Shown here: positions 1 through 12,035 of the stretch, in pieces | Numbering within the stretch: position 1 is the first letter of the stretch | How the letters are laid out: each line of letters opens with the position of its first letter | Source: Apostichopus japonicus | Lineage: Eukaryota; Echinodermata; Holothuroidea; Aspidochirotida; Stichopodidae | NCBI RefSeq assembly: GCF_037975245.1 | Contig: NC_092581.1 | Span: forward strand, 20,110,303 to 20,174,302 | DNA: 64,000 bases | Reading direction: 5' to 3' | The notes under the pieces: generated by a model | Databases searched by the model: none | Seen by the model: the letters and a program-made list of their open reading frames with translations, nothing else | What the model was told of the DNA's origin: nothing | Made by a program: the position numbers and the translations under genes

Positions 1-1550
1 TCAGAACATACCCATAAGGTTGCACAAAATTCAATCTATGGACAAGCAATATAGAAAAACCTCCTTCAACCCCTAACAGACAGGTCAAAATTGCACGAGT
101 AGAGGAAAGTATGATGAAGAATGTTGGTGAGGAAATTGTCGAAAATTCCGACACAGTTAATTTTATTGGTGTACAAATATTCAAACCTCTTATAATGGCT
201 ATTATAAAACTGCGTTGAAGGAAATGAAAAATAGCAGATATTTCCGATATGAGGTATATCGAAACCAAACACTACACACATAGGCGTAGGTCACGTAGGA
301 GGCGGGGGCTGCAGCCCCCCCCCTCCCCGCAACCAAATTTTCCCCATTTTTTTCTGGCACCTACTGAAAGAAAAATAAATAGCAATGAATAGCTTAAAAA
401 TGATCTCCTTGGTAATTAAAATAAAGTTTTAAGCTTGACCGATATTACTACTGTAAAAGAGAGTTTTGACATAAATGGATCTGTATGCTTTTTCTCCATC
501 TACATAAGACATTTGGTTGTTGACATTAGCATCCGGCGGTATACTGTGCAACTTTGACGGACCGTACGGTAAACGATGGCATGCGATGTAATGACCGATG
601 CTTGCTTATATGATATTGGCATTGATATGTTGAACGCGCGCTTTGCGCGGGAAAAATTTTGGCTTTTTTTTCGGGCAAGTCATTACAGCCCCCAAATCCA
701 ATTGGGCTCCTACGCCTTTGACTACACACATAGACATAGAGTTTTTGGGGCTGTTCATCCTGGAACATGCATTTCAATGCTCACTGATATGATGTGATAT
801 CTGCTCTTTGCTTTACAAATTCGAAAAGGCGTGTAGCGAGTAATTACCAAGGGAGGGGCGAAGCCTGTAGGCAAACTATCTAAGCGAAGCGCCACCATGA
901 GTTGGCGCGAAGCGTACAATAAAATTTTTGGCCGAAAATGCCTCCCAGATCGCTGGAAATGACACTTCCCAGGCCTTGTAAGTTGCATCTAAGCATTGTC
1001 TATTTTGAAATTACTAGCGATGTCATAAAGAAAATTTGCTTGGGGGGGGGGCGGTCGCCCCTTCCCAAAATGCGTCATGTTCCCCGACGACTCTGTCGAG
1101 TTCAAGACCAGCCACAGTTGGTTCCATATAGCACAATTGTACAATTGTTTAAGGCGTCCATACACACACACGCGTTATGATAGACAATATATAGTATTTT
1201 ACATAGATACATTAGTGAGAGAGGAAAAATGGAAACGTCAAAAATGGAGTTGTCGGTGTAAGGGGTAGGGTAAGGCGCACACCCCCTCCGTAATCCTTGA
1301 TCTGTCACTGGCTACCCTGTGTATATAGTAGGGATCAGCGCTTTAACTATGACTGTTCCTCTTTCCGAGGTCTTGGCTATCTTCTACTCCCTCCTTTTCT
1401 CCCTTTTCTCTTCTTTTTCTTTTCCCTTCCTTCCTCTCCTCCTTTTCTTTTTCCCCCCTCCTTTTCCCTTTTTTCTTCTCTTTTTTCCTCTCTTTTCCTT
1501 ACCCGGGGGGAGCGCGCCCCCATCGCCCCCCCCCCCTGGATACGCGCCTG
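1..1550 (+). mobile_element. GC-ended TIR element, copy 1 (left end off window)
   Basis: This is a non-coding repeat whose right end, CCTGGATACGCGCCTG, falls at 1535-1550. The same sequence recurs in direct orientation at about 9700-11328 and inverted at 18210-20159, so the window starts inside a copy. Internal landmarks shared by all three are a G-run near 310-330, a GCGAAGCG module at 875-989, an internal CAGTGACAGAT boundary near 1300-1315, and a pyrimidine tract (CTCCTTTTC type) at 1385-1500 just before the GC-rich end. Every open frame here is short and sits in low-complexity sequence, so I call no gene. By its full-length sister it is a non-autonomous DNA transposon of a 5-bp-TSD group. 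Confidence 0.7.
875..989 (+). repeat. GCGAAGCG module, copy in element 1
   Basis: This ~110-bp block starts ACTATCTAAGCGAAGCGCCA and ends near a CTTCCCAGGCCTTG motif. It contains a small hairpin (GCGCCA...TGGCGC) flanked by direct GCGAAGCG repeats. Recognisable copies lie at about 1715-1820, 10668-10783, 14385-14482 and 15458-15575 on the plus strand, and at 18785-18897 and 20012-20117 on the minus strand. The copies sit inside elements with different ends, so the block behaves as a shared internal cassette. Confidence 0.7.
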
Positions 1551-2489
1551 GTAAAGCCGTCGCGGTTAGTCCGATCAGCCACACCACGCCATGTTAAAAT
1601 TCGCTGTGTATCATGCAAGACCAGGCTGCTTCAGCATCGCCGCAATTGACCAATCAGAGAACGATATTTCGTCAATGCCCACGATGGCACGGGGGCGTTA
1701 CCAAATTGGCAGGTCAAACTACGCTACACGCCACCATGGTTGGCGTGTAGCGTAACAGAGAAAATTTTGAAAAAAAAGGCCTCCCAGATTGCAGGAAATG
1801 GCACTTCCCGAGCTTGAAAACAAGACCCCTGTAATGCCAGAGTAGTCACATTTAGCCTACTTGCCGTCATCATTATTGAAAATTATTGAAAAACATACCT
1901 CCCAGATTGCATAAAATAGCAGTTCAGATGTGCCATATAGAAAACAAGATTCTCCCTTGTCTGTTTTTGTACCCGATTAATCTTCTGAAACACATTTTTG
2001 AAGTATGTTTCATTTCGGTTCTTTATTCTTTGCCATTTTTTTCTTCTTAGTCCTACTTTTTTTTCCTTATTTTTTTTGGCGCGGTGAATATTGGTCCCGC
2101 TTTCGCCGGACCTGCCGTACCTACTCCTAAGCCCCTGAATTTGCAGTATCCCAGCCCGGGAATTAGCTAAGACAGCGATCGCCTTTTTGTTCCTTTGGTT
2201 ATTTCTAGATTGATATAAAACAATTGAATAGTACTGAAAAACCACAGCGCATGTTACAGATGCGGCGAGATGCCTGTCATAGTTGTTTATTCTTTGTTTT
2301 TTTCTACTTATTTTTTTTACAAAGACCCCATGAAAAAGGATTGGCATTAAACTCTATTATTTATATCGTCGCTATCTGCGGGTCTTTATAGGCCTACGTG
2401 CACTTTTTTAACATAAAAATTTTGAAAATAGTGGTCACTAACAATCGCTAGCGTTGTGCGGTAGTCAGATTTCACAAAACCGGTAGTGT
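1551..2489. other. Intergenic, no gene seen
   Basis: Apart from the GCGAAGCG module copy at about 1715-1820 I recognise nothing here. The 154-residue frame on the minus strand (1883-2347) is rich in Lys/Arg/Asn from A/T runs and has no domain I know. Confidence 0.5.
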
Positions 2490-2724
2490 TGCAACATGAA
2501 TCCCAGTATCGTAACTACAACCGGTATTTTCCTCAACTTTCATCTATGGTTCAAAGCACTTAGTTACGAGACTGTCAATGTCATACATTCAATATGCATA
2601 GCCTAGGCTACAGTATGCACATACTCTTACACGCACGGTTATAAAAAATATAAAAAATTACACGCTAAATTAGGGCCTTTGTTTTTTAACATACACTTCC
2701 AAAAGAAAAACACAAACCTTGGAA
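2490..2724 (+). repeat. Arm of long inverted repeat (partner 9211-9450)
   Basis: This stretch is the near-identical reverse complement of 9211-9450, with shared landmarks TTGCAACATGAA, CTACAACCGG, TAGCCTAGGCTA and TTACACGCACGG. The match resumes at 6261-6342 against 9121-9210. The ~3.5 kb between 2727 and 6260 is therefore an insertion absent from the other copy. Confidence 0.8.
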
Positions 2725-3359
2725 AACAAGAGCCCAAGGGCACTGTGGTTCCTTGCTTGGGGTATATGACAATACACATAATATTATCAAGCAAGATTGG
2801 GCTCAAATAGTCCAAGTAATTGTGGTCCTACATGTACCCATAAAGTAACCAACACTATAGCCAACACTTTTGTGATCACAAAATGTGATCGGATTTTTGA
2901 TCAAAAGGCACTTTTGAGATCTAAATATGGCGTCGAAAATGTAAGAAATATAAGGTCACCTACAAGCGGGTCAACAGATATGATAACAGATGACATGACC
3001 TTTAAGTTTGAAAATGTTCCACCACCCCATTCACAACTTGTCCCAAATTATCAACCGTGTCACACCTTGGCATTGGGATTTAATTGCATTAAATGTCTAA
3101 AAATTAACTTTGACCTCCTATAACTTCACACACAAAGCTCATCCAGGGGTCAACCTATTGACATTTATGATCAGAAGGTACCTTTAACATCTGAAAATAC
3201 TTGTATACATAACTTCACACACAAAGGTCACCCGTACAGTAGGTCAACCAATTGACATTTTTGATCGGTGAGACCCAAATAGAGCATCAAAACTGTAAAA
3301 ATTCAAACATTTTTTCTTTGCCCATTTTCTCCCCCTAAAATACTAGTTTTTTAACATTA

Positions 3360-5080
3360 GCTGACCTTTGGTGACCTTGGATCACATGACTGTTAAGTTT
3401 GAAAATATTCCCCTATACCATTCGCAACTTGTCCAAAAAAATCAACCTTGTCACTGGGAGTTATTGCATTAAATGTCTGAAAATTAACTTTGACCTCCTA
3501 TAACTTCACACACAAAGCTCATCCAGGGGTCAACCTATTGACATTTATGATCAGAAGGTACCTTTAACATCTGAAAATAGCATCGAAACTGTAAAAAGCT
3601 ACAAAACACGAAAAGGTCACCAGAGGTCAAATTGAGGTCAAGGGTCACCCAGATGTGGGTCGACAATTGGATTACATTGAAGCAACTCCCAACCGTAACG
3701 GACAATTTGTTCTCAAGTTATCGCAAAAATACTACTTTTTTATCATTAATTGACCTTTAGTGACCTCGGATCACATGACCGTTAAGTTTGAAAATATTCC
3801 CCTATACCATTTGCAACTACTCCAAAAATATCAACCGTGTCACACCTTGGAACTGGGAGTTATTGCATTAAATGTCTGAAAATTAACTTTGACCTCGTAT
3901 AACTTCGCACACAAAGGTCACACAGGGGTCAACCCATTGACATTTATGATCAGAAGGTACCTTTAACATCTGAAAATAGCATCGAAACTGTAAAAATCCA
4001 CAAAACAGAAAAAGGTCACCAGAGGTCAAATTGAGTTCAAGGGTCACCCAGATGTGGGTCGACAATTGGATTACATTGAAACAACTCCCAACCGTAACGG
4101 ACAATTTGTTCTCAAGTTATCGCAAAAATACTAGTTTTTTATCATTAATTGACCTTTAGTGACCTCGGATCACATGAACGTTAAGTTTGAAAATATTCCC
4201 CTATACCATTTGCAACTACTCCAAAAATATCAACCGTGTCACACCTTGGAACTGGGAGTTATTGCATTAAATGTCTGAAAATTAACCTTGACCTCATATA
4301 ACTTCGCACACAAAGGTCACACAGGGGTCAACCCATTGACATTTATGATCAGAAGGTACCTTTAACATCTGAAAATAGCATCGAAACTGTAAAAATCCAC
4401 AAAACAGAAAAAGGTCACCAGAGGTCACCAGAGGTCAAATTGAGGTCAAGGGTCACCCAGATGCAGGTCGACAATTGGATTACATTGAAGCAACTCCCAA
4501 CCGTAACGGACAATTTGTTTTCAAGTTATCGCAAAAATACTACTTTTTTATCATTAATTGACCTTTAGTGACCTCGGATCACATGAACGTTAAGTTTGAA
4601 AATATTCCCCTATACCATTTGCAACTACTCCAAAAATATCAACCGTGTCACACCTTGGAACTGGGAGTTATTGCATTAAATGTCTGAAAATTAACTTTGA
4701 CCTCATATAACTTCGCACACAAAGGTCACACAGGGGTCAACCTATTGACATTTATGATCAGAAGGTACCTTTAACATCTGAAAATAGCATCGAAACTGTA
4801 AAAATCCACAAAACAGAAAAAGGTCACCAGAGGTCAAATTGAGGTCAAGGGTCACCCAGATGCAGGTCGACAATTGGATTACAGTGAAGCAACTCCCAAC
4901 CCTAACGGACAATTTGTTTTCAAGTTATCGCAAAAACACTAGTTTTTTATCATTAATTGACCTTTAGTGACCTCGGATCACATGACCGTTAAGTTTGAAA
5001 ATATTACCCTATACCATTTGCAACTTGTCCCAAAATATCAACCGTGTTATACCTTGGCACTGGGAGTTATTACACTAACT
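3360..5080 (+). repeat. ~399-bp tandem satellite rich in AGGTCA/TGACCT
   Basis: The phrase TCACATGA recurs at about 3771, 4170, 4579 and 4978, giving steps of 399, 409 and 399. The 409-bp unit has an extra 10-bp AGGTCACCAG-type insertion. More diverged partial units extend on both sides (about 2800-3360 and 5080-6060). Each unit carries AGGTCA hexamers in direct repeats, for example 3614-3647, and on the opposite strand TGACCT-TTAG-TGACCT at 3751-3766. Frames such as 2797-3123 and 5724-5915 are by-products of the array. Confidence 0.9.
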
Positions 5081-6230
5081 TTCTGAAAATTAACTTTGAC
5101 CTCATATAACTTAACATACAAAGGTCACCTTGGGTCAACTTATTGACATTTTTGATCGGTGAGACCTTAATAGAGCATCAATCTATACAAATTCAAACAT
5201 TTTATTCTTTGCCCATTTTCTCCCCCCAAAATACTAGTTTTTTAACATTAATTGACCTTTGGTGACCTCGGATCACATGACCGTTAAGTTTGAAAATATT
5301 CCCCTGTACCATTTGCAACTTGTCCAAAAATATCAACCACATCACACCTTGGAACTGGGAGTTATTGCATTAAATGTCTGAAAATTAACTTTGACCTCGT
5401 ATAACTTCGCACACAAAGGTCACACGGGTGTCAACCCATTGACATTTTTGATCGGAAGTTACCTTTGGTATCCAAATCTAGCATCAAAACCAAACATTTT
5501 CTTTTTTGCTTGTTTCCTCCCAAAATAAGCACATTTTTTCTAATGTGACCTTTGACCTTTTGACCTTGGTTTCAGATGTAGTTTAATCTCCTGATTCCAA
5601 AAAACAAAACGAGAAGTCTGTTCAACCATCCTAACTCCGACCGAAAAACTTTGACCCCATATAACTTCGCACATAAAGGTCACACGGGGTCAACCTATTG
5701 ACATTTATGTTCAGAAGGTACCTTTGACATCTGAAAATAGCATCAAAACTGTAAAAATCCCCCAAAACACGAAAAGGTCACCAGAGGTCAAATTGAGGTC
5801 AAGGGTCACCCAGATGCGGGTCGACAATTGGATTACATTGAAGCAACTCCCAACCCTAACGGACATTTCGTTCTCAAGTTATCGCAAAAATACTAGTTTT
5901 TTTATCATTAATTGACCTTTGTTGACCTTCGATCACATTACCGTTATGTTTGGAAACGATGCCTTACCCCATTCACAACTACTCCCAAAATATCAACCAT
6001 GTCGGACCCTGTCAATGGGAGTTATTGCTGTTTTTAATATATTGGTTTTTGGCATCTAACTGACCTTTGGTGACCTTTGCGGGCACCAAAAACAATAGGG
6101 ATCTTCCTCTTACTATGGGCTATCCACCCAATAAGTTTCATCATGATACACCATTTCCTTATTGAGATATCGTGTACACAAGCCAAGCGTCACATACACA
6201 CACACACACACACGCCAAGTTGAACGCATA

Positions 6231-6260
6231 GGTTCCTTGCTTTGCAAAAAGCAAGGAACC
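6231..6260. repeat. Perfect 12-bp stem hairpin at element end
   Basis: GGTTCCTTGCTT at 6231-6242, a 6-base loop, then AAGCAAGGAACC at 6249-6260. It lies at the junction where the insert ends and the flanking repeat resumes, as expected of a terminal stem-loop. Confidence 0.85.
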
Positions 6261-6342
6261 AAAAAGCAACCCTCACCATCCTTCGTTCATACTCGACGTA
6301 CGATTTTAGATTATCACATTTGCACATGGATTAAACTAGTAA

Positions 6343-7159
6343 TCTGTACACAAAAAGAAATTGGGGGTTCCCCACTAATCCATGATATTGGAATTAGGGC
6401 AACCCCTTCAAGTTCAAAATTTCACAATGAAAAGTTTTTAACTATCAACAAGTCACCACGTGTTTGGAACATCAGACAATAAGAATGTAACATAGGGGCT
6501 ACGTAAATACCGGATTATAAACTACATACATAAGAATAGTACAGATTTATTCATGTCGTTAATCGGCTGTTGTTTACTCCAGAAAATATACTTTCAATAC
6601 ATACGATATCAATCTTTTGTATGATAAATCTTAAAAATTAAAAAAGTGGCGAAAGATAACTATAAATGACATCGTGGAACCCCCCGCATTATTAAACGAA
6701 TCCATTTCATTACAGCATTAACTCTCAAGTACCACACAGCAGTGTGTACCAGTACCGTACCCTAGGCAATAATAATATACAGTCCCGTGCGAAGATGGAT
6801 TTAAACTGGATATACTCCCTGCGGTTTTGGCTCAAAATTGATGAAATCGTTATAATTATTTTAACAAAATGAGGTGAAATGCATAAGGGTAAGATTTTGT
6901 TCATGGGAATCTTCACAATCATCGTAACTTGAAGGAAAAATAGATAACGAAAATTTCAGAATAACTTCAGAATAAGTCCCGTAACATGCTGAGCCCAAGT
7001 AGCGTTAGATATTTGGTGTAGCCTAGGTCAAAATTACTACATGAAAAGTTGATTCGTTAATATATAGGTCTAGGCCAGTACGTAAATTGATCAGATATTA
7101 TTCAAACTAAGAACACAGAAATAAACGTGTTTTCTTTCTTTATTTCAAATAGTAACATT
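6343..7159. other. Intergenic, nothing recognised
   Basis: The DNA is AT-rich, and I see no coding, RNA or repeat signal I can name beyond the edge of the inverted-repeat arm. Confidence 0.4.
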
Positions 7160-7587
7160 TATCTCTGCTCCAAAATTTCCTGTGACTAAAATTTCTCTGG
7201 AACGAGGTTCCTGTGTTACCTCCTTTTTCCCAGCCTGGCAGGAAGGTTTGTACCATTGTGTATATTGAATAGCCAATCACAGCCAAGTTCATTTCTTTGC
7301 ATCAAATATGCACGTGTCACTCGCTCTAAAGATGTAAGATTTGTAAGGTGGGATACTCCTATTAGAGTCTATATCCATCCGCTCGATTGCTCGATTGTTA
7401 TCCTTCAGGAAAAGTGCCAAAAAGCAGCAGGAGAACATCTTTTGTTACAGTTATCAATCATAATCTCTTTTTTTTGTGGCTTGAATGTTGAACAGCATGA
7501 ATGGCAGGCCAGGAAAAAAGAGGTAACACGGGAACCTGGTTCCCGGGAAATTTTAGTCACTCGCGGGAAATTTTGGAGCAGAGATAA
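7160..7587. repeat. Inverted repeat with ~86-bp arms
   Basis: The left arm (7160-7246) reads ATCTCTGCTCCAAAATTTCC and on. The right arm (7502-7587) is its reverse complement with scattered mismatches and ends GGAGCAGAGAT. The arms enclose about 255 bp, followed by an A-run at 7631-7655. The long plus-strand frame over this region (7256-7855) is interrupted by poly-Lys from the A-run and is not credible as a gene. It may be a MITE or foldback remnant. Confidence 0.7.
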
Positions 7588-7865
7588 AAAAAAAATGAAA
7601 AAAAACAAGACAGCAAAAACAGAGAACTATAAAAAAAAAAAAAAAAAAAAAAAAATCGCCCTCGTTATATCAGGTGTCTGTGTAAAATTAATAGTGACAT
7701 GCGTTTGCTTTAGCAGCGCGATAAGTTCTCACAATCTCGCATCAAATTTGAAGCAGTTCGGGAGGGTCGAGCACAATTACCGGGAACTTCCCGCAAAGTC
7801 ACTGGCAAATTACGGCTTCCACGAAGCAATTTCAGTACCAGCGACAATAACCTAACATCCACACA

Positions 7866-8315
7866 AATCTCCGACCACATGGTAGCCTTACTTCACACTA
7901 AGTCAACGTGGAAATCTAACCTAGCGATCTGTTTATTCGCTCTAGTTGTGTCGTAAATAAAAAATATTTTAATATATAATAATATACATGGAAACTGCAA
8001 TCTTCGACCACATGTTAGCCTAACAACCACACTAAGTCAATGGGAAATGTAGCCCAACGATCGTTTCGCCAAAAAAACAACAATACTTTGCGTAGCTTTT
8101 TTACATACTTTCCAGGCTGCTATCGTCGCGCATGGTACCCGAACACCACACGTAGTCAACGGGAAAATCTAGCCTTAGCATCTCTTTATTCGCTGAAATT
8201 GTGACGCAGTTAGCTAAAACTAAAATATCCATGAAATACTGCAACAAGCATGTTAGCCTAACAACCACACTAAGTCAATGGGAAATGTAGCCTAACCATT
8301 GGTTTGCAAAAAAAA
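7866..8315 (+). repeat. Degenerate tandem repeat, four units of ~120-135 bp
   Basis: The core CATGTTAGCCTAACAACCAC, followed by an ACTAAGTCAA-type block, recurs in recognisable form near 7877, 8012, 8130 and 8248. Units differ by many substitutions and small indels. There is no coding potential. Confidence 0.65.
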
Positions 8316-9120
8316 AAAAAAAATGCGTAGCTTAGTTTACAACTTTCAATTTGCTGGAAATCGGCATTTGTTTGGAAGGTATGTGCTATGTCTTAAATAG
8401 GGAAAATTGTATTTTATATTGGAGTAGTTTCTAGTTGTTATTATTTCTTTACATCAATCTGGTAACATTCTAGAGTAATTTTAAACAAGTTACGATGGTA
8501 CAATTTGCTTTTCAGTTGATTGGCCTGAGCATACATTTTCTAATCGAACTCGAACGGAGTTAAATAGGTAACGAATAGGTATGTTTAACTTCAAGTTTGT
8601 AACATTTCTATTTGTTCATAAACGGTATAATACTGAAAATAAGTACAAAATAAAGTCGGAATGTAGCCAATATGTAAATAAAATTTACACTTTGGTAAAG
8701 ACTGAAGATGGATGGTTTGTCTGAGGTGCTTTTTGAGATGGATATTTTGAGTAACTATTCTTAGCCCATTTCAAGCCATTAATAGGTGACATACACGTCG
8801 AGGTAGTTAGGCCATTCGCTGAGCACAGTGCTGACTAGGTAGGATGTCATATTTTCGTATTTTGGAAATTTGTAAAAAAAAAAAAAAATCCCGAGAAACT
8901 CCAGAGGTTGTTTGATACAAACAAAAGGATAACTAAGAGCCTTTGTATTACAACGAAAGCAAAAGGAAACAGGAAAATCACAACAATAATTTTTTCTATC
9001 ACATATTTTATTGCTGATTTCGTATAAACGGGATATTTTCTCTTTTTGAAATAATCGGAATCGGTACGATTATGAAAAAATAATTGATATTTTCTGTTAT
9101 GCATAATCGTTTGATCCCTA
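8316..9120. other. Intergenic, nothing recognised
   Basis: The DNA is AT-rich with homopolymer runs. The minus-strand frame 8847-9254 overlaps the inverted-repeat arm and reads as low-complexity Phe/Lys/Ile, so I do not call it. Confidence 0.4.
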
Positions 9121-9450
9121 GAACGGATTACTAGTTTAATCCATGTGCGAACGTGATAATCTAATATCGTACGTCGAGTATGGAAGAAGGATGGTGTCGG
9201 TTGCTTTTTTCCAAGGTTTGTGCTTTTCTTTTGGAAGTGTATGATAAAAAACAAAGGCCCTAATATAGCGTGTTATTTTTTATATTTTTTTTTATAACCG
9301 TGCGTGTAAGAGTATGTACATACTGTAGCCTAGGCTATGCATATTGAATGTATGGCATTGACAGTCTCGGAACTAAGTGCTTTGAACCATAGATGAAAGT
9401 TGAGGAAAATACCGGTTGTAGTTACGATACCGGGATTTCATGTTGCAACA
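9121..9450 (-). repeat. Uninterrupted partner arm of inverted repeat
   Basis: This is the reverse complement of 2490-2724 joined directly to 6261-6342. It shows the pre-insertion (empty-site) structure and so dates the 2727-6260 insert as later than the duplication that made the two arms. Confidence 0.8.
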
Positions 9451-9699
9451 AAACGACTCATGTGCTACCGTAACATGGTTTAACACATTTGTAGTACACT
9501 GGCAATCACTGTAAAAATGGTCCACCAAATCGCGTCAATTGGGTCTTAAATTTTCAAAAGCTTCAGACACCCCCTACACTGCGTTCCGCGGCGGGAAGTC
9601 CGACTTCGTCGGATTTATGTTCCCGGGAAAAAAACATTTTTTCTGACCGTGATGAATGGAAGTACATGTGGTGAGGAAATTGAGTCAATTGAGCCTACC

Positions 9700-11328
9700 G
9701 GACAGCCCACTTTTGAAGGGTAGCCCATTTTTTGTTCAAAATTTCAAAATTCACATTTCTCGTGATTAAACTCACTTCAAAACATACCCATAATGTTGCA
9801 AAAAATTCATCTATAGACAACCAATATAGAGAAACCTCCTTCAACCCCTAACAGACAGGTCAAAATTGCACAAGTAGAGGGAAGTATGATGAAGAATGTT
9901 GGTCAGGAAATTATCGAAAATTCAGACACAGTTAATTTATTGGTGTACAAATATTGATACCTCCTATAACGGCTATTATAAAACTTTCTTGAAGGAAATG
10001 CATAAAATACCAGATATATCCGAAACCGAACACTACACACATAGGTCAAGGTGGCGGGGTGGGGGGGGGGGCCTAACAAAATATTTCTGTCTGAAAATTC
10101 GGGCAATATGCTGAGAATTTTTCGAGCACCTATACTGAAAGAAAAATACATTGCAATGATGTAGCTAAAGGAAATGAATAGTTTAAAACTTATCTCCTTG
10201 GTAATTAAAATAAAGTTCTAAGCTTGGCCAACTAATTTGCAATTACTAATGTAAAAGAGAGTTTTGACATAATTGGACCTCCATGCTTTCCTCCATCTAC
10301 ATAGGACAATTCGTTGTTTATATATGCATCCCACTTTATACTGCGCAACTTTCAGTGACCGTACGGTACATTATGGCATGCGATGTAATACCCGATGCTT
10401 GCTTATATGATATAGACATTAACATGATGAACGTGCGCGGAGCGCGCGAAAATGTTGGTTATATTTTTCGGGCAAGTCGTTACAGCTCCCCAAATCCAAT
10501 TGGGCCCCTTCGCCTTTGAATACACACATAGACAGTTTTGAGGCTGTTCATCCTGGAACGCCATTTCATGCTCACTGATATGATGTGATATCTGCTGTTT
10601 GCTTTACAAATTCGAACAGGCGCGTAGCGAATAATTTGCCAAGGGAGGGGCAAAGCCTGTAGGCAAACTAACTAAGCGTAGTGCCACGACGTGTTGGCGC
10701 GAAGCGTACAAGAAAATTTTGGCCGAAAATGCCTCCCAGATCGCTGGAAATGACACTTCCCATGCCTTGTAAGTTGCATCTAAGCATTTTCTATTTCGAA
10801 TTTACTAGCGATATCATAAAAAAAATATGCTCAGGGGTGGGGGGGGCGGCAGTCGCCCAATTCCCAAAATGCGTCATGTTTCCCGACAACTCGAGTTGGA
10901 GACCAGCCACAGTTGGTTTCATAGCACAATTGTTTAAGGCCTCCATACACACACAGACGTTATGATAGACCATATAGTTTATATCTATACATTAGTGAGA
11001 TAGGAAAAATGGAAACGTCAAAAATGGAGTTGTCGATGTAAGGGGTAGGGTGAGGCACACGCCCCTTCCGAAATCCGTCACTGGCTACCCGGCCATGTGT
11101 ATATTATAGGGTTCAGCATTGTAATGGTGTCACTGTTCCTCTTTCTCTTCCCAGTGTCTTGGTGTTTATCTCCTACTCCCTCCTTTTCTCCTTTTTCTTT
11201 TCCCTTCCTTCCTCTCCTCCTCTTTTTCCTCTCTTTTTCCCCTCTTTTTTCTTCTCCTTTTTTTCTCTCCTCTTTTTCTTACCCGGGGGGGGGCGCGCCC
11301 CCAATGCCCCCCCCTGGATACGCGCCTG
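9700..11328 (+). mobile_element. GC-ended TIR element, copy 3
   Basis: This copy is colinear with 1-1550 over most of its length. The right end CCTGGATACGCGCCTG is at 11313-11328, preceded by a pyrimidine tract (11175-11283) and a G/C block. On the left, similarity to the full-length inverted copy (18210-20159) fades at about 9700, and the expected CAGG-type left end is missing, so this copy is truncated or rearranged there. The GCGAAGCG module is at 10668-10783. All short frames inside are shadows. Confidence 0.7.
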
Positions 11329-11344
11329 ATGTCAATCTGATGCA

Positions 11345-11392
11345 GTATGAGCATTGTGAGTTCGAATCTCACATCTGCCGAAAATTTTTGTT
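11345..11392 (+). ncRNA. tRNA-like T-arm fragment (SINE or tRNA pseudogene remnant)
   Basis: TGTGAG-TTCGAAT-CTCACA forms a 6-bp stem with a 7-base loop matching the T-arm/B-box pattern, followed by ATCTGCC as a possible 3' acceptor strand. The 5' half of a tRNA is not present because the transposon end at 11328 abuts it. It is therefore a remnant, not a functional tRNA gene. Confidence 0.4.
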
Positions 11393-11413
11393 GTTCATTT
11401 TTATCTTTGGTAC

Positions 11414-12035
11414 AATTATAGAATACAGGGCCATTCATTAACTCTTCCCAGCATCCGGATGCGCGGTGTGTCTGTACATGTCCGTACACGTATGACGCCC
11501 TCTAAATTCCATCACGTATTTCATTTTGACTCCTCATCCGCGCATCCGCGCATCCACCCCGGGAGTACTAGGAATGGACTTAAATAATTTTCGAAAGTTT
11601 CCCCATATACCATCATGTATTTCATTTTGACTCCCTCTAATTTCCATCACGTATTTGATTTTGACTCCGCATCCGCGCATCCACCCCGGGAGTACTAGGA
11701 ATGGACTTATATAATTTTCGAAAAAGTTTTGACATATACCATCACGTATTTCCAATACTGAAAGTCACGTATGTATGAAGATATTCCACATCAATAGTGT
11801 GTCGTTCTTAAAAGGCATCCGTACATGTGTGACGCCCTCTAAAATTCCAACACAGAAGTACTAGCAAAGGACTTAGGAAATTTTTGACTCCGCATCCACG
11901 CATCCGCACATCCACTCAAAAAGAAAGAACTGGGACTTTGACATTTTCTACTCACATACGTACTGGGGTGAGACTGAGCATCCGCGCATCCGGATGCTCA
12001 GATAGTATCATCGAGTGGCCCTGTATTCTATAATT
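11414..12035. mobile_element. TIR element with 20-bp ends and internal tandem repeats
   Basis: AATTATAGAATACAGGGCCA at 11414-11433 is matched exactly in inverted orientation at 12016-12035. The inside carries two copies of a 127-bp unit (anchored by CATCCACCCCGGGAGTAC near 11551 and 11678) and several ATCCGCGC blocks. A related left end, TACAGGGCTATTCATTAACT, recurs at about 28101. No direct target duplication is clear. It is non-coding. Confidence 0.65.

Larger units (their letters stand above)
2727..6260 (+). mobile_element. Helentron/HINE-like insertion carrying tandem repeats
   Basis: Insertion limits come from comparison with the empty paralogue at 9121-9450 (reverse complement), where CCTTGG is followed directly by an A-run and GCAACC. 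The insert has GGTTCCTTGCTT near its left end (2747-2758) and the inverse of this at its right end, where it forms a perfect 12-bp hairpin (6231-6260). Between them are tandem ~399-bp units and a CA microsatellite at about 6196-6212. It appears to have inserted in an A-run with no clear target duplication. Subterminal inverted repeats, internal tandem repeats, a microsatellite and a terminal stem-loop fit Helitron-related non-autonomous elements (HINE/DINE type). That class call is inference; the insertion itself is directly visible. No coding capacity is seen. Confidence 0.55.

Noticed and set aside
7256-7855. 199-residue plus-strand frame
   Set aside because: It crosses an inverted repeat and a long A-run that gives poly-Lys, and shows no domain or splice support.
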